Part shown: in pieces, positions 25,330-37,505 of the stretch
Layout of the letters: each line of letters opens with the position of its first letter
Numbering within the stretch: the first letter of the stretch is position 1
Source of the DNA: Allium sativum
Taxonomy: Eukaryota > Streptophyta > Magnoliopsida > Asparagales > Amaryllidaceae
Assembly: GCA_030737875.1 (NCBI GenBank)
Contig: CM060920.1
Span: 481,894,861-481,958,860, forward strand
Direction of reading: 5' to 3'
DNA length: 64,000 nucleotides
The notes under the pieces: model-generated
Seen by the model: the letters and a program-made list of their open reading frames with translations, nothing else
The model's database searches: none
Told to the model about the DNA's origin: nothing
Translations under genes and position numbers: made by a program

Positions 25330-26479
25330 TTCTTCCCCCCTTAAAATAATTTCATCCCTGAAATTACTAAGGCAGGAAAAATGCTACAAACCCGTTAACT
25401 TTTCAAAATCTCACTTATGTTGAAACTGGACTCTTTAAATTTCAACAAATTTAATTCCACCAAAACTTTTGGGTTTCCTTTTATATTACACACCATACAT
25501 GCTTACATTCAATTAATTTGAATGATTTTCAATCACCACATTCACATATGATTCAAATTCCAAATAAATCTATTCAAATTGATTCTAGTCAATTTATTCA
25601 CTTCGATCCATTTAACTTGCTTAAGTTAAATTAAATTCCAGAATTCAAATTCCCAGGTTTTCATTTCAAATCTCTATGAAATCATCTGTAAATATATATA
25701 TATATATTTATTTATTTCCATCTCAAATTCAAAACATTTGAATTTTTAAATCAATTTGTTTTCTTTCAAAAAAATTTGCACCAAAAATTTTCTAAGGTAG
25801 CAATTCATCACTTAGAAACTCGAAAATGAACGCTGACGATGCTGCAGTCATCATCAGAATTATTTTCCAGCGACTGAAGTGAGTTCAGTGCTTTATCATT
25901 TTCAGAATCCATTCAGAATGATTTTTATTCAAAAAATCCTTTCAAAACAAAGCTATATTATTTTAATATACTTCAAAAATATTTTCCAACTTCCTAGGAT
26001 TTTAAATTCCAAATTCTGGTTTGAATTCAGTTCCAGTTCATCTCATTTGTATATTTTATTCATATACAAGTTCTATTTGGTTATATATAACCCTTTCAAT
26101 TGTTATAATCTCGTTGGATTATAATCAACCAACACATCCATATCTTATAATAATTTCAGAAAATTATTCTTTCTATATCAAAATATAATTTTCGGTAAAA
26201 TTATTTCATTTACCCAGTTTAAAAAATATATCGTGTTCAATCTTCTGTTCAAGTATTTACAAACTCTTATCGACGTCGTGGCGTCCCACGATTCAACCAA
26301 AATTAAAAAACCACTTAACAGACTAGTCAACACAATATAAAATAATTATTATATCAAATAATAATACGCTCTCTTGTATATATACACTCAACTCATTCTA
26401 GGGTACTACTGACCCTGTCTCTAATGAGAACATCCCCACCAAAGCCTAGGTATTTGCTCAACCTAAGCTCTGATACCAC
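25330..26479 (-). other. 1.15-kb non-coding interior of element C
   Basis: Next to C1 is the PPT (25331-25345, sense TTAAGGGGGGAAGAA), preceded in sense by a CAGGGATGAAATTATTT block typical of gypsy 3' ends. Next to C2 is the PBS (26467-26478). Between them the DNA is AT-rich, and the single moderate ORF (25879-26124, +) has no recognisable motif. Confidence 0.8.
26467..26478 (-). promoter_or_regulatory. Primer-binding site of element C
   Basis: GCTCTGATACCA on the plus strand, a perfect match to the complement of the plant iMet-tRNA primer site, one base from the LTR. Confidence 0.95.
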
Positions 26480-29400
26480 TGTAACGGCCTGCAAATCCGT
26501 ACTATCTGAGTTGACTAATAACACCACACGTCCAACACAAATTGCACAGAAATACGAATCATTATTAGAAAGAAGTTAGAGGATGAGAAATAGAAAGAAA
26601 TGTTAGAATAGAAGAAAAATGAAGAACACAAATCTCACAGCGGAATGAATAAAATATATTAAATAACATAACTTTTGAAATACAAATCAGTAACTGTATG
26701 TACATACCATTATCAGACCACAACAGTTATTCCTAGAACAGTTATAAACACCTGTTTCCAGATACAACATAGTACAGAGTGGAAATATGATAGTCTATAG
26801 CTAACTGGTGAAGCCTCCCGCTTCCAGCTCTTCCATGTGAATCTGAAAAATCCCGACTACTTGACTGCCCATACAAATTTGGGCACCCAAGAGTTTAGGA
26901 AAAACAAAAACCAAATAAACTCTGGGTCAGTCATGGGACTGGTGTGTGTAAACTCCAATCATTTGGTCAACTTTAAAAATCCTTTCGAAAGAAATGATAA
27001 TCGTAAGACCGATCCACACATAAACACGGATGGTTTTTACCTTACGATAGCCCAAAATATTTTTGATATCAAATCCAGTGATATTATAATAATGTCTACA
27101 TCAAATAAATAGAATCTAGCGGAACGCTTGCATCTCACGCTCCATAAATAATATAAAATCAAAAACCCGCATGGCGCTTATTGGAGATTGGATTTCCAAC
27201 ATGACAAGGTATGGAACCACCTTCCGATAGTGTATCTCTAGAGGGGAATACACTGGATTCAACAAGAACATCTTGCAACCCGGCCCACACATGACTGACC
27301 ACTCATTTCGCTTGAGTGTATCGAATGTATATCACCAACGGTTGGGATCAGCAACCGTTTCCCGAAAAGGGACAGCATCGATAGATTAAAGAAGTAAAAG
27401 GAATTTCGCTAGATAGTTGATTATACACCCTAGTGGGAGCGACCCACATAGCCATGCTGCCTGCCCGATTTTTGTCATTTCCCGGTTGTTGAGGCCTGAG
27501 GCTATGATTACTTATCATTCATTGATAGCACAATCACTTTGAATGCCACATTGTCAGATCCGTTAATCACTAATTGATTTGCACAAATATATTCTAGATA
27601 TTATGCTAAGAGAATAAATCCTCCGCCACCATATATATTTATACAGACCAATATATTCGATCATTGGAAATACTCTATCAGACACTCGTCCATACACGTT
27701 CGTTTTGGGATTGAACGAAACCGAAGGCACAATTTCTATTAGTAGAAAAGTCCTTGCACTTTACTCCATCTTCAATTATCTTTGTATAATCTGATTCGCA
27801 ACGCTACTGCCAATACGAAGTGGTTCTCAGATAATAATCCAACCGGTCTTTCCATATTGACAACGATATTGGCGTACACTTCGATAGTTTGTTATTTAAC
27901 TATCAAAGAAAAACAAACAAACATTCATTTATAACATCAAACCATCACTGGGCACGTTAATTAATATTTCATTAATTAAATCACCCTTTCCATTTCCTTA
28001 TCAATATTGGTTAAACAAATATTTTCAATTATCACCTTGGCCTTTTCGCTATTTGGAAAACATTTCCATATATCTCCTTCTTTTATTTTCTATACGTAGA
28101 AAATGTTTTCTATTTATAATTGGAAAACGTTCCAATTACTTATCTCTTCCACGACCATTCATTTCTACACTCAGGAAAATATTTATTATTATATTTCCAC
28201 TTACTTGGGTTAAAACGAATGTTGTATAAAAATCGTTACAACAACCCAAAATACTGCATTCAACCAAACTCTTATAAAAACATTTCTCTTCGAGACTAGA
28301 TCTTGCTGTTTATCGATCAAAAATGAAATCAATCAATTTGTGGTATAACAACCTCTCAGACCTTGACTGAAAACATCCTTAACTTAAAAACGGACAATAC
28401 CACTTACCTCAAATAATCATAAAACCAATTATTCATTTTTAAACCCATATACGTTTCTTTTTCAAATTTCACCAGATTTAATTATAGATTTTCTTTTTGT
28501 TTATAACGTTCTATTTTTATTTCGTTTCATTTCCGAATTCTATATATATTGATATATAGATTTCTAATTATCAAATTATCTTAAAACTATTCTAACTCCT
28601 TAAATTTCTGAAAAATTTCGCCATAACCTCCTTTGTACCGGTCGATAGTTCAAACCTCAACTTACCTCTCTAGGCCCTTTCCATTCAAAAAGAAAATCAA
28701 AAAGCCAAGTGGCTTGCCGATTCGGCGCACAAAATCTCATATGGAATTTAATCATGTACCTTTTGGTCGGGCATTTAAATTTATATCTCTTCATATAATT
28801 CATTCCAAACCTGCTTAACATGTATCCACATATTCCTATTTGGTTTCAACTCAATCCATTCGTCTTAACCAAATTCTCTAATTTATTTTTTAATTAGCTA
28901 TTTTGCCTATTTCACTTCTTTGTTTGAACATAACATGTTCAAATAAAATATTTAACTTGCTAATAACCAAATTGAATTCCAATTTCAATTCAAGTTTCCT
29001 TTTCGGTTTCGAATATAAATTTCCAAATCGAATTCACTTATTCAAAGCCCAATAATAATTCAAAATCTCATTAATCAATTACTATTCAAATTAGTTAATT
29101 CTATTCAATAATTAAAAATCTGATTTTTGTTTCAAAAATCAATCCATTACTCCACTTGAGTTCACATATATTTTACATTCGAATCTGAAATTTTCTAAAT
29201 AGAAATTCAAATTTTTATTCGCTTAAAAATCCTTTTATAAAATTAAATAAACCGTTATGGTTTTCAAATGGTTATGGCGCTGTTTTTCTAAAAATTTGAT
29301 TTTGACATAACTTAAAATATATACGACGAAATTCAGAATTTTCTCTTCCATTAGAAAACTATTATCTAATTGGTCCGAATAGTTCTTGTTTCAAAGAATT

Positions 29401-32400
29401 CCGACTTAATTTGGGTTCTATATACTCAATTAAAGTTCGAATCACCAATTTACGAATTGCAGCGCCGCGGCAAGTTTGTTTTAATTATATTTAATATATA
29501 AACATTTTGAACTTCGTCTATATATAAATTCCAACTCTATTCTAATATATTCTAATATATATTAACTAATTTTCCTAATTAGCTTAATATTTCCCATTAT
29601 CTATAATTGTCGATTTTTCCTTACTCGGTAATAAATTTATACTTCGATCTTCTATATTTAATTTCAATTATTTTAAATAAATTATTTTGCTATATTTATA
29701 ACATCATTTGCAAATCCATCTTTCTTGTTTTATGTATTAAAACAAGTTTTTCATTTCAAATTCCCATTGAAATCCAATTCCTTTTATATTCTGAACTCCA
29801 GAATAAAACCGCTATTTCCTTTTTAAAATGATTTCAACTCTCTATTTTTAATTCCAACTTGAATTTAAAACTTCAAATTATCTAATGACAATTATCGGCC
29901 CTTATTTATAAACATCGTTTATAATTTCCTTTCGCTGTTTTATATATACTAAAATAAGTCCTCATTTCAAAACCCCTTTGAAATTCTATTCTTATTAGAA
30001 TATTTTATTTTTGTCAACTTATAAATAAAATTATAGAATCTATTTTCATATTTAATTATAGTTTCTATTTAACACATTTAATACCCTTTCTGGAAATAAT
30101 TTATTTTCAATAAATCCAACAGTCGAATTCATATCACAAATCTGTATGGATTTATTTTAAATTCAATTTACATTCCAATCACCAGAATAGCTTTCATCGT
30201 TTTCTATTTAAAACGATTTCCAAATCCTATTTTTAAATTCACATTTGAATTTAACTTTTCCAATTATCCAATGATAATTATCCATTTCATTTATATACAC
30301 CATTTATAAATTCATTTCAATTCCCAAATTATTCAATTTATAAACATCGTTTATAAATTCACCTCAATTCCCTGATTATCCAATGTAACTCATTCCATTT
30401 ATTTATAAACACCGTTTATAAATTTACTTCAATTCCCTGGTTATTTAATTTGTAAACATCGTTTATACATGCAATACTTGTTTTTATTTATTTTCAAAAA
30501 CAAGTAAATATCTTTAGCCCATTCTAAATTCAAATTCTATTTTAGAAAAATAGAATTTTCCTTCTTAAATTTCAAAACCCTATTTACGATATTTCTATAA
30601 ATTACCATTTAGGGCCAGTGATGTTCCAAACATCCAAAATACCCAATTATCAAATCACGGGTTTTTCTAACCTATCATATAAGATAACATATATTAAACC
30701 AAACAAATGATAATATTTTTGAGGAATCCAGTTGGATTCCTCCAACCTGTTTTCCTGCATCCACAAACGTTAGTCACATAAACAATACCCATCCTGCTTC
30801 GAGGCAGGATATCGCGTTATGAAGGTCATCCACTATCATAGCGTGGGGCGCATAGGGTCATCCGCTAATGATACTGCGGGCATCCGCTAATGGTACTGCG
30901 GGAATCCAACCAATCACCAAAATATATATATACATATATATAATAACCACAAACTGCAATCCTAAATAACTATATTTATTTTTAATAGCCACATAAATAA
31001 TTCAGTGCACGCAAACAACAAACGAACAATTATTTTAACAGATAAAATAATTCTAAATAAAAATATGAGTGAGATTTACTCATCGTGAATTTCTTTTATT
31101 GAATATCCTTCTAAAATCCCATATCGTCTCAGCTTGTTTCAATTGAATTCATTTCGTACCTACGATGATTTATTTATTTTAATTATTGATTAAACATTTT
31201 TTTTTACTTAAACAAATAAATAAACCCTTCTATATATTTTTTAATTTTGGTAAAAATGTTTACCTTCTAGTTACTGAAATTTCTCGATCAGTCCACAAAG
31301 CAAATTCCCCGCAGTACAGATCTGAGGTCCCATAGTTCAAATCCAGTATGTTAACAATATAACTTTATCCTTATTAAATCATCCACTGCCAAACACCCAA
31401 AGCTTCCTAGTTCTCACGATTTGTATCCTCTCAGTCCCCCCTCCATCTCACTGCACACCATTTCCCAAAGATATCATACTCAACTTCTCATTAAACCACA
31501 CTACCAATCTCCAACATTACATCGTCGAACTTCCTAACTCCAGTACATTACCAACATCGCATCACCCCCCAAGGACACAAATCGAATTCTCGATACTTCC
31601 AACTGCAGATCCCCAAGTCACCAAACTCATCATTGATGCATTCAAACCACTTCAGTTTTAAATAATAACGATGTTGACCTCCTTAGAAATCTTCGTACAA
31701 ACCCACACCGGCGATAACCTCCTCCCTAAATCGTGATGACCATTCCATCCATTCGCACCACTAAATCGCTAGCTTCCGCAATCTTAAACGCAAAAACCCT
31801 GGCTCAAACTTCTTTGTCACGGATTCGAATATCCATCGCGCTCAAATTCCCAAGCCTTGAAACCCTAACTTATACTATAAAAAATCGAACATCGCAACTT
31901 CATGATATTGAGGTAAAGGCAAAAGGCATATTCGACTTTGCAAATAAAAATCGAGCAGATGGATTTGATTCGCGTTTAATTTGGGTGGCCCCTTTTTTCT
32001 TGATTTTGTTTTGAGGATTTGAATAACAGTGGGTTTCCATTTTTATGAGGACCAATATCCGAAGAGAAAGAAAAAGGGAGGTCGCGATTATATAGGAGGT
32101 GGATACTTCAGTATCAAGGAGGTGTTCTGATAAGGGTACATCAATTTTAATGTGATTTGAGTTAAAGAGATTTTGTTTCTTTTTAAATTGATTCTGATTT
32201 GATTTCGATCTAACTCGATTTGATTTACCATTAATATGATTTGATATATAGAGATTTTCACTTTATTTTAAACAGATATCAATTTGATGTCATGCTTATC
32301 ATTAAAATAATATCGGGTCCATTACTTGAAATTACAAACCTTTATTTTTACGTACCGACCGACATTATAATGTTATATTGCTATTTTGAATTCAACGAAA

Positions 32401-32734
32401 TAGATTATACAATTTAATTTGAACGTATATAAAATAACCATATTAAATTGATATAATTTAAATTCAAAACAATTTATTCCTTGATAATAAATTATTATTG
32501 TATAAATTCAAATAGAATTTAATTTCATCATCTGAATTGTTTCGATTCAGTTTTATCATTGAATCGAGTTATTTCAGATCCCGGTATTGCAATAATCATA
32601 TATATTCGAAATAACTTGTATTTCGATTATTAAATCGGTAATTCAAATAAACAAATTAATTTATTTTAACAACTAAATATTTAAAACCATATTAAATATT
32701 TAAAATTAACCGACCAAAAATTCGGGTCGTTACA
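26480..32734 (-). repeat. LTR C2 (5' LTR of element C), 6255 bp, uninterrupted
   Basis: Colinear with C1 apart from the D insertion. Plus-strand start TGTAACGGCCTGC, end GGGTCGTTACA. The TATA box is at 32088-32094 (-). It carries the decayed TTTATAAACATCGTTTATAAA repeat region at about 29900-30480. Plus-strand ORFs (28633-28818, 31733-32014) lie antisense to the element and are not conserved as proteins in C1. Confidence 0.92.
32088..32094 (-). promoter_or_regulatory. TATA box of LTR C2
   Basis: Same CCTATATAATCGCG context as in C1. Confidence 0.7.
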
Positions 32735-32984
32735 CCCATCATGGGTCATTGCCGACCTTAGTGTATTTTTGGCATCGGACCACGTAGTTTTTATGCTCGC
32801 CCCTAGATTACTTGTGGGCTGTCTTTGGTATGCAATATACTTTGTTTGACATCATATTGAAGCTTGTCTCTTATTACTTTGATGCTTTGCCTTGATTTAG
32901 AGAGCACTGTGCCAAATTAGGTTGAAATGGCATGAAATTGGGTGAGTGGCCTTCTAGAAGTAATACGAAGATGATGAAGTAAGC

Positions 32985-32990
32985 CACGTG
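32985..32990. promoter_or_regulatory. G-box (CACGTG) in solo LTR S
   Basis: GCCACGTGGGCC, a perfect CACGTG core of the type bound by plant bZIP and bHLH factors, in the U3 portion of S about 220 bp from its sense start and next to palindromes at 33008-33045. Binding is an inference. Confidence 0.45.
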
Positions 32991-33205
32991 GGCCATAGGT
33001 CAATACTTATGGGTCGATGCCGACCCATTACGGGTCGGTGCCGACTTATTAGCATAGCCTTTTTGGCTATCAAATCTTCCTGAATTGTTTTGTCTCATTC
33101 TTCTAATATTCCTGGCAAGGTTTCATCTGATTCTGGCTTCACATGATTTTAATCTCTTTATTAATCCTGCGCGAACGTTTGTCGAGGGTTATTTCTTGGT
33201 TAACG

Positions 33206-34090
33206 CACTTGGTGCGTTACATGCGCCATATGGAAGTGTTTTCGCCGTCGGAGAATGCTATGTTAAAGGGCTTCCCACTCTATCTTACGGATATCGCGGC
33301 CATGTGGTTCCGACAGTTGGAAAATGAATCGATGAATAGGTGGAACATCTTGGTTTGAAAATCCATTGAATAGTTCAGGGTTCACCTAGCTCGGCCCAAG
33401 AACATGATGACTCTTATGGCAATTATGCAAAGGACCGACGAGACTTTGGGGAAGTTTCTAGAGATATTTAATGCAGCTGTGGCATCAGTTAATCTACTTG
33501 ATCTTTCTATGTCTTTGGTGGCTTTTATTTATGTTGTCTTTGATAAGACGCATTTCAAGACTTCGATTCAACGGGATCCACCGAGGGACATTGGTGAATT
33601 CTACTTTGAGACTAATTGGTTTCTAAGGGAAGAGAATGCAATAACAAATAAGAAAGTAATTGAGGTTAACTCGGTTAAGGGCGGAGGAACGTTCGGCTCT
33701 AAGAGAGGCAAAGGGAAACTCCTATCTCATAATGATGGGAAAATGTAGTGGATTCAGCCTGAATTCCCTTCATACGTGGAATTTAATCGTACTTTGGAGG
33801 ATATCCATTTGGAAGTTCACCCGGTTGCTCCCTTAAGGAATCCTCCGATGCTGGAGCCATCTTAGAGGGAGAGGGATTCTAGAAAGCATTGTTTGTTTCA
33901 CGACCTAGGTGGTCACAATACAAATGAATGCATGAACATATGGATATCATTAAGGAGCGCGTCAGATGTGGTGATCTGGCAGAGTACATTCACATTCGGG
34001 CAACAATACTAGGTTATGCATATCTACCTGCCTTGACTCAGAATAGGAATGCAGCACGGCTTGGCCCTGGTGGTTTAGTCCCCAATTGAT
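33206..34090 (+). pseudogene. T gag, C-terminal part (disrupted)
   Basis: Continues the T gag core after the S insertion. One frame runs from 33206 to about 33957 with four in-frame stops (33356, 33371, 33746 and 33863). Motifs in order: MLKGFPLYLTDIAAMWFRQL (about 33261-33320), the F-x-x-x-F / KNMMTLMAIMQRTDETLGKF block (about 33395-33450) and FYFETNWFLREENA (about 33600-33641). Then comes a Tat-type knuckle CLFHDLGGHNTNEC (about 33892-33934). After a frameshift, IKERVRCGDLAEYI (about 33947-33990) is the usual sequel. It ends near 34090 and no protease or RT follows. Confidence 0.8.
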
Positions 34091-34429
34091 GTTGTTTTCT
34101 CTGGATTTGCACCTCTTGGATTTCAAACTTGGTTTTTTGGTTTCTAGCTTCTTGGTTTTTTGGTTCTTCGGCTCCTATGCTTTGGATTTTGGCTTTTTGG
34201 ATTCTAGCTCTTTGGCTTGTCATCTTTCGAATTCTGTCATTTTACTCTTGTGGCTTTTAGATGTGTTTATCTAGATTTCTGGCTTATGTATCTTGGTTAT
34301 TAAAACTTTGGCTTTTGGCTTTTGGCTTTTGGCTTTTGGGCTTTTGGATCTGATTGTATTAGTTTCAACCTCTTGGATATTGTATTTTTGATATTTTATC
34401 TCTAGTTTTCTGGTTTAGATGGTTTTAAG
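34091..34429 (+). other. Low-complexity CTTTTGG/TTTTTGG tract after T gag
   Basis: T/G-rich sequence with repeated CTTGGTTTTTTGG and a run of CTTTTGG words at about 34308-34345. ORFs on both strands here are composition artefacts. Confidence 0.7.
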
Positions 34430-35200
34430 TCATCCCACATACGTTCGGGATTAGGTCTTAATCCCTTGGCTTGCTAGACCATCCATCGCATAATTAACTA
34501 ATCTCTTTGGTTTTCATAATTGTAGGATTTTGGAGGGCTAAGTACACCTACCCTTGTACAGGATTATGTATTAATCCTTGGGAATGCTCTTTGTAGACAC
34601 GAAATTGTCTAATCTCCTACACTCATCTATAGTTACCTAGCCTGGGATTTCAGAGTGCTAAGTCTTCCTACACATATATAGGATTAGGTCTTGATCCCTA
34701 TGTATGCTCATTGCGGACAATGAACCATCTAATCTCGTTCATTATCTGGCTCAATATTTAGGAGGGCCTAAATCTGCCTACCCATGTAAGGGATTAGTTT
34801 CTAATCCCTAGGCATACTCTTTATGGATGATAAACCATCCAACTCCCATCATTCATTTATAGTTATCTGGCTTGAGAGTTTGGAGGGCTAAGCCTACTTA
34901 CCCATGTACGAGATTAGGTCTTAATCCCTAGGCATGATCTTTACGGATGATAAATCATCAAATCTCCTTTGTTTATTTTTCGTTTTCAACCTTAGGATGG
35001 CTACGTCGGCCTACCCATGTACGGGGATCGGTGTGACCCCTATGCTTTGTACCAGACGATATACCATCCTTTTCATACTTAGCGGAATTCCATAAACTTT
35101 AAATCAGAAATGAAAAAGTCAGCTACATGCATACATGATTAGGCCTTAACCCCTAGGCGCGCTGCGTACCCGAGGATAAATCGTTAAGTTTTCCTTTAGC
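34430..35200 (+). repeat. Tandem array of seven ~115-bp units in T's 3' non-coding region
   Basis: The core GGATTAGGTCTTAATCCC (variously decayed) recurs at about 34448, 34561, 34681, 34791, 34911, 35026 and 35137, i.e. every 110-120 bp. Shared neighbours are GGAGGGCTAAG, CTACCCATGTAC, GGCATGCTCTTT and GGATGATAAACCATC. Tat-lineage elements are known to carry tandem repeats between the coding region and 3' LTR. One further unit sits in T2 at 38880-38925. Confidence 0.88.
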
Positions 35201-35926
35201 TCTACTAAAAATTTCAAACCCATGAAAATTTTATCAAATTACTTCATCGTTTGGACTTTGCTTGTAGAGTATGAAATCTGGAATTGGAGTTTCAAACTTT
35301 AAGGACTTGGCGTAGTAAGTACTTTGCTTGCTAAATATAAAAATCTAGTCCCTACGTAAGGACTTTGCTTGGGAAGGGACAGGCTGTCTTGTCAAGACTT
35401 GGCAAGGCCCCACTTTAGTAGCGGGTAAAGACTTTGCATGTTTAGTTCTAGGTTGTACTGTCAAGACTTAGTAGGCAACTCATCGTTTTCTAGTTAATCA
35501 CAGATGGTCTTGTCAGGATTCGAAAAGGTCATTAATCCTTGTTATGGATTATTTTATCAGGACTTGGCAGGGCGATTCATTTGTTTTTTTGTAGGTATGG
35601 ACTATACCACATCTGGTTGTTCTGGCTTTTAGATTTCTCTGATCATTTGGTTATCGGTTACTCTGATTTTTTGGATTTCAGGTTTCTTCAGCCTCCCAAC
35701 TTTGATTATTCTTGTTTTATGTATTTCAGATATTCTAGTTCTGGTTATCTCTCATAATACGGTCAAGAGTAATGGTCGGATTTCTTTGGTTTTCTGGTTT
35801 TCTATTAATACGATCCGACATGATCATGGTTTTTTGGTTTTTCGCCATTGGATTTCTATCCGAGATTTGCTCGGTTTGTGACTTTTGGATTCTTCAAAAC
35901 ACATCTTCTAACAGAAGGACATGTTT
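35201..35926 (+). repeat. Second repeat zone of T (ACTTTGCTTG / CTTGGCAAG words)
   Basis: GGACTTTGCTTG or a near variant recurs at about 35252, 35319, 35351 and 35408. From about 35380 the related GTCTTGTCAAGACTTGGCAAGG and TCAGGACTTGGCAGG words recur. Beyond about 35590 it is T-rich unique sequence. Similar words occur in T2 (57754-58633). Confidence 0.6.
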
Positions 35927-35937
35927 AGGAGGGAAAG
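35927..35937 (+). promoter_or_regulatory. Polypurine tract of element T
   Basis: AGGAGGGAAAG immediately before TGTTGAC, the start of the 3' LTR. It confirms plus orientation. Confidence 0.75.
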
Positions 35938-37163
35938 TGTTGACTTGCCTTCTTATTAAGGCAGTCACACATTGATTTATGGCTATCGAAGTACTTGGGA
36001 CTTGAGTACGAACTCACGAAGGTCTGAGGTGATTTTGACGAAGTCGCGGAACTCTAGAAAAACTCAGGAATTCATTTATGTATTTAGAGGTCGGTACGAC
36101 TCCCGAATGCACATCAAGATCGGTGCAACTTCCAGAGTTGGGATGGAAGAAATTGGTTAAGTATCAGGGGTTAGTTTTGCTCAAACTAACCCTGTGATCA
36201 GTATTTTCAAAACACGAACGTTCATATCCTGCTTCTAACTTCAGGATTTCATATCCCATGCTTCATGGATCAGTGTTGCTTTATTTCGTTTAGGGTCGAT
36301 AGTTGATGTTTCGTATCCCCAGGATATGGAATAGACGATTATGAAATGGGAGTACAAAATGGATCGGCTTCGTAGATTTCTCTAAGGATGGGAGTACGAA
36401 ATATGCATTTCGTATCTAACATTAGCAATGGTTTTTCATCTTCACGAGTTTGGGTTTCTTTATTGTCGGGATATGAAATTGGCTTTTCGTATTGTAGCAT
36501 ACGAACAAAGTGGTTTTGGTTAAAAGTTCAAATTTTTCAAAGGAGCATGGTTTTTTTTGCTAACTCTCTTCAGTACCGATCCCCATGTTGGTACCGACCT
36601 TAGGGTAAAAAATACAGGGGATACGAAATATGTTTCCCCACCCCTATAAATACCCCTAGGCTTGGTCATTTCCAAAATCTTTTGGCTGTTTCATTGTACA
36701 CATGAGAAGCTTGAACTAGAAGCTCTTTAATGGCTTCCTACATGGCTTTTTAGACTTTGGAGTGACTCTTGGACTTGTTAACTTCACATAGAAGATCACC
36801 TTCAACATTTTAGCACTTGGCTTGCTCCTTCAGACATATTTGGACATTGAAGCTTACTTTGAACATTTTGGCACAGGAAGATAATAATGGCTATTTTGTA
36901 CTTGATAGAGAACAAGCGAGGACCTTGTTATTCTTAATACATTACATTGTAAATATAATACATGTGGAAGGATTGTACTTGTAACTTTGTAAAGATAATG
37001 CATAAAATTACCTCGGAGTTGACGTAGGCACAACTTGCCGAACCAATATAAACTTATTGTTATTTACTTTTTAGAACTTTGTGTTTGGATTTTGTTTGGA
37101 TCTGTTGTGTAACCCATTAGAAATCGGGTATTGTCGAGGGTTGAATAATTTCCCTCGTTAATA
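35938..37163 (+). repeat. 3' LTR of element T, 1226 bp
   Basis: Starts TGTTGACTTGCC after the PPT and ends GTTAATA, where homology to the 5' LTR stub (12381-12500) stops. The TATA box is at 36645-36652. Downstream are a transcribed-end region with GTTGACGTAGGCACAACTTGCCG and a T-rich tail. The palindromic pair GTACCGA...GGTACCGACC (36572-36599) lies 45-75 bp upstream of the TATA box. Confidence 0.8.
36645..36652 (+). promoter_or_regulatory. TATA box of the T 3' LTR
   Basis: CCCCTATAAATACCCC, a near-consensus plant TATA box about 710 bp into the LTR. Confidence 0.7.
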
Positions 37164-37505
37164 GTAACCAAGGCTTAAATGATTATTTCAATAATGAAAG
37201 AAAGATAGGATGTGATAATTCAATTGTATATGTAAAGTTTCCTTTTCGGTACTGCTTCACTTTTCATAGGATTAACATGTATATATAAAACTTAAGACTT
37301 TACTGATTTGTATATAATACGTTCAAACTACCTATTTTAAAAATAGATGCTTAAACCTATTAAATTTACAATACTCAAGTCTTATGCCTTTGCACACATA
37401 CATAGGAAATTTACAAGAAAATGAATTAGACTATTATCAAAAACTGTATAACACCTAAAAGCCTATCTTTTATTACCTAAATAATCAAAACCCAATAAAC
37501 ACTAT
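37164..37505. other. Unassigned AT-rich interval between T and H
   Basis: No coding motif, LTR terminus or repeat that I can match elsewhere in the window. It may be the target of T, or the outer part of LTR H: a TATAACACC at 37447 resembles the plus-strand start of LTR A and B. Confidence 0.5.

Larger units (their letters stand above)
13981..32734 (-). mobile_element. Giant-LTR non-autonomous element C (LARD-like)
   Basis: Two minus-strand LTRs, 13981-25329 (6257 bp after removing D and its 5-bp duplication) and 26480-32734 (6255 bp), enclose 1150 bp with a PPT and a perfect iMet PBS but no coding sequence. The target-site duplication is CCTAT (13976-13980) versus CCCAT (32735-32739). In the first ~190 aligned bases I count nine substitutions, mostly transitions, and one 4-bp indel, so the LTRs differ by about 5%. 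Transposition would have required proteins from another element. It sits inside solo LTR S. Confidence 0.9.
13408..33205 (-). mobile_element. Solo LTR S (~1.04 kb), split by element C
   Basis: Left part 13408-13980, right part 32740-33205. Plus-strand ends are TGTTAACTCC...GGTTAACG, giving matched TGTTAAC/GTTAACG termini (last base decayed from A). Target-site duplication CACTT is perfect (13403-13407 and 33206-33210), and the T gag core resumes in register across it. The TATA box at 13854-13861 on the minus strand sets the orientation. No PBS, PPT or interior is present, so this is a solo LTR left by LTR-LTR recombination. Its 13.5-kb-plus apparent length is entirely due to nested element C. 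Confidence 0.85.
12381..37163 (+). mobile_element. Tat-like gypsy element T (gag-only), heavily nested
   Basis: A plus-strand element comprising an LTR end (12381-12500), leader and gag N-part (to 13407), an insertion (S, C, D), gag C-part (33206-about 34090), a 3' non-coding region with tandem repeats, a PPT (35927-35937) and a 3' LTR (35938-37163). LTR termini are TGTTGAC...GTTAAYA. The gag pattern, the repeat-rich 3' region and LTR words such as GACGTAGGCA and CTTGCCGAACC fit the Tat/Ogre side of Ty3/gypsy. Nothing resembling protease, RT or integrase lies between gag and the 3' repeats. Confidence 0.75.

Noticed and set aside
21231..28818. 61-aa ORF pair (21231-21416, 28633-28818)
   Set aside because: Same position in LTRs C1 and C2; similarity is LTR duplication, not gene conservation.
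31733..32014. 93-aa ORF in LTR C2, and the 109-aa minus-strand ORF at the matching place in C1 (24319-24648)
   Set aside because: They lie on opposite strands, no frame is kept in both LTR copies, and no domain is recognisable; frames arise by chance in the leader region.
13408..33150. Alternative boundaries of S using ACATG repeats (near 13433 and 33141)
   Set aside because: The TGTTAAC/GTTAACG termini with CACTT duplication restore the gag register exactly; the ACATG alternative does not.
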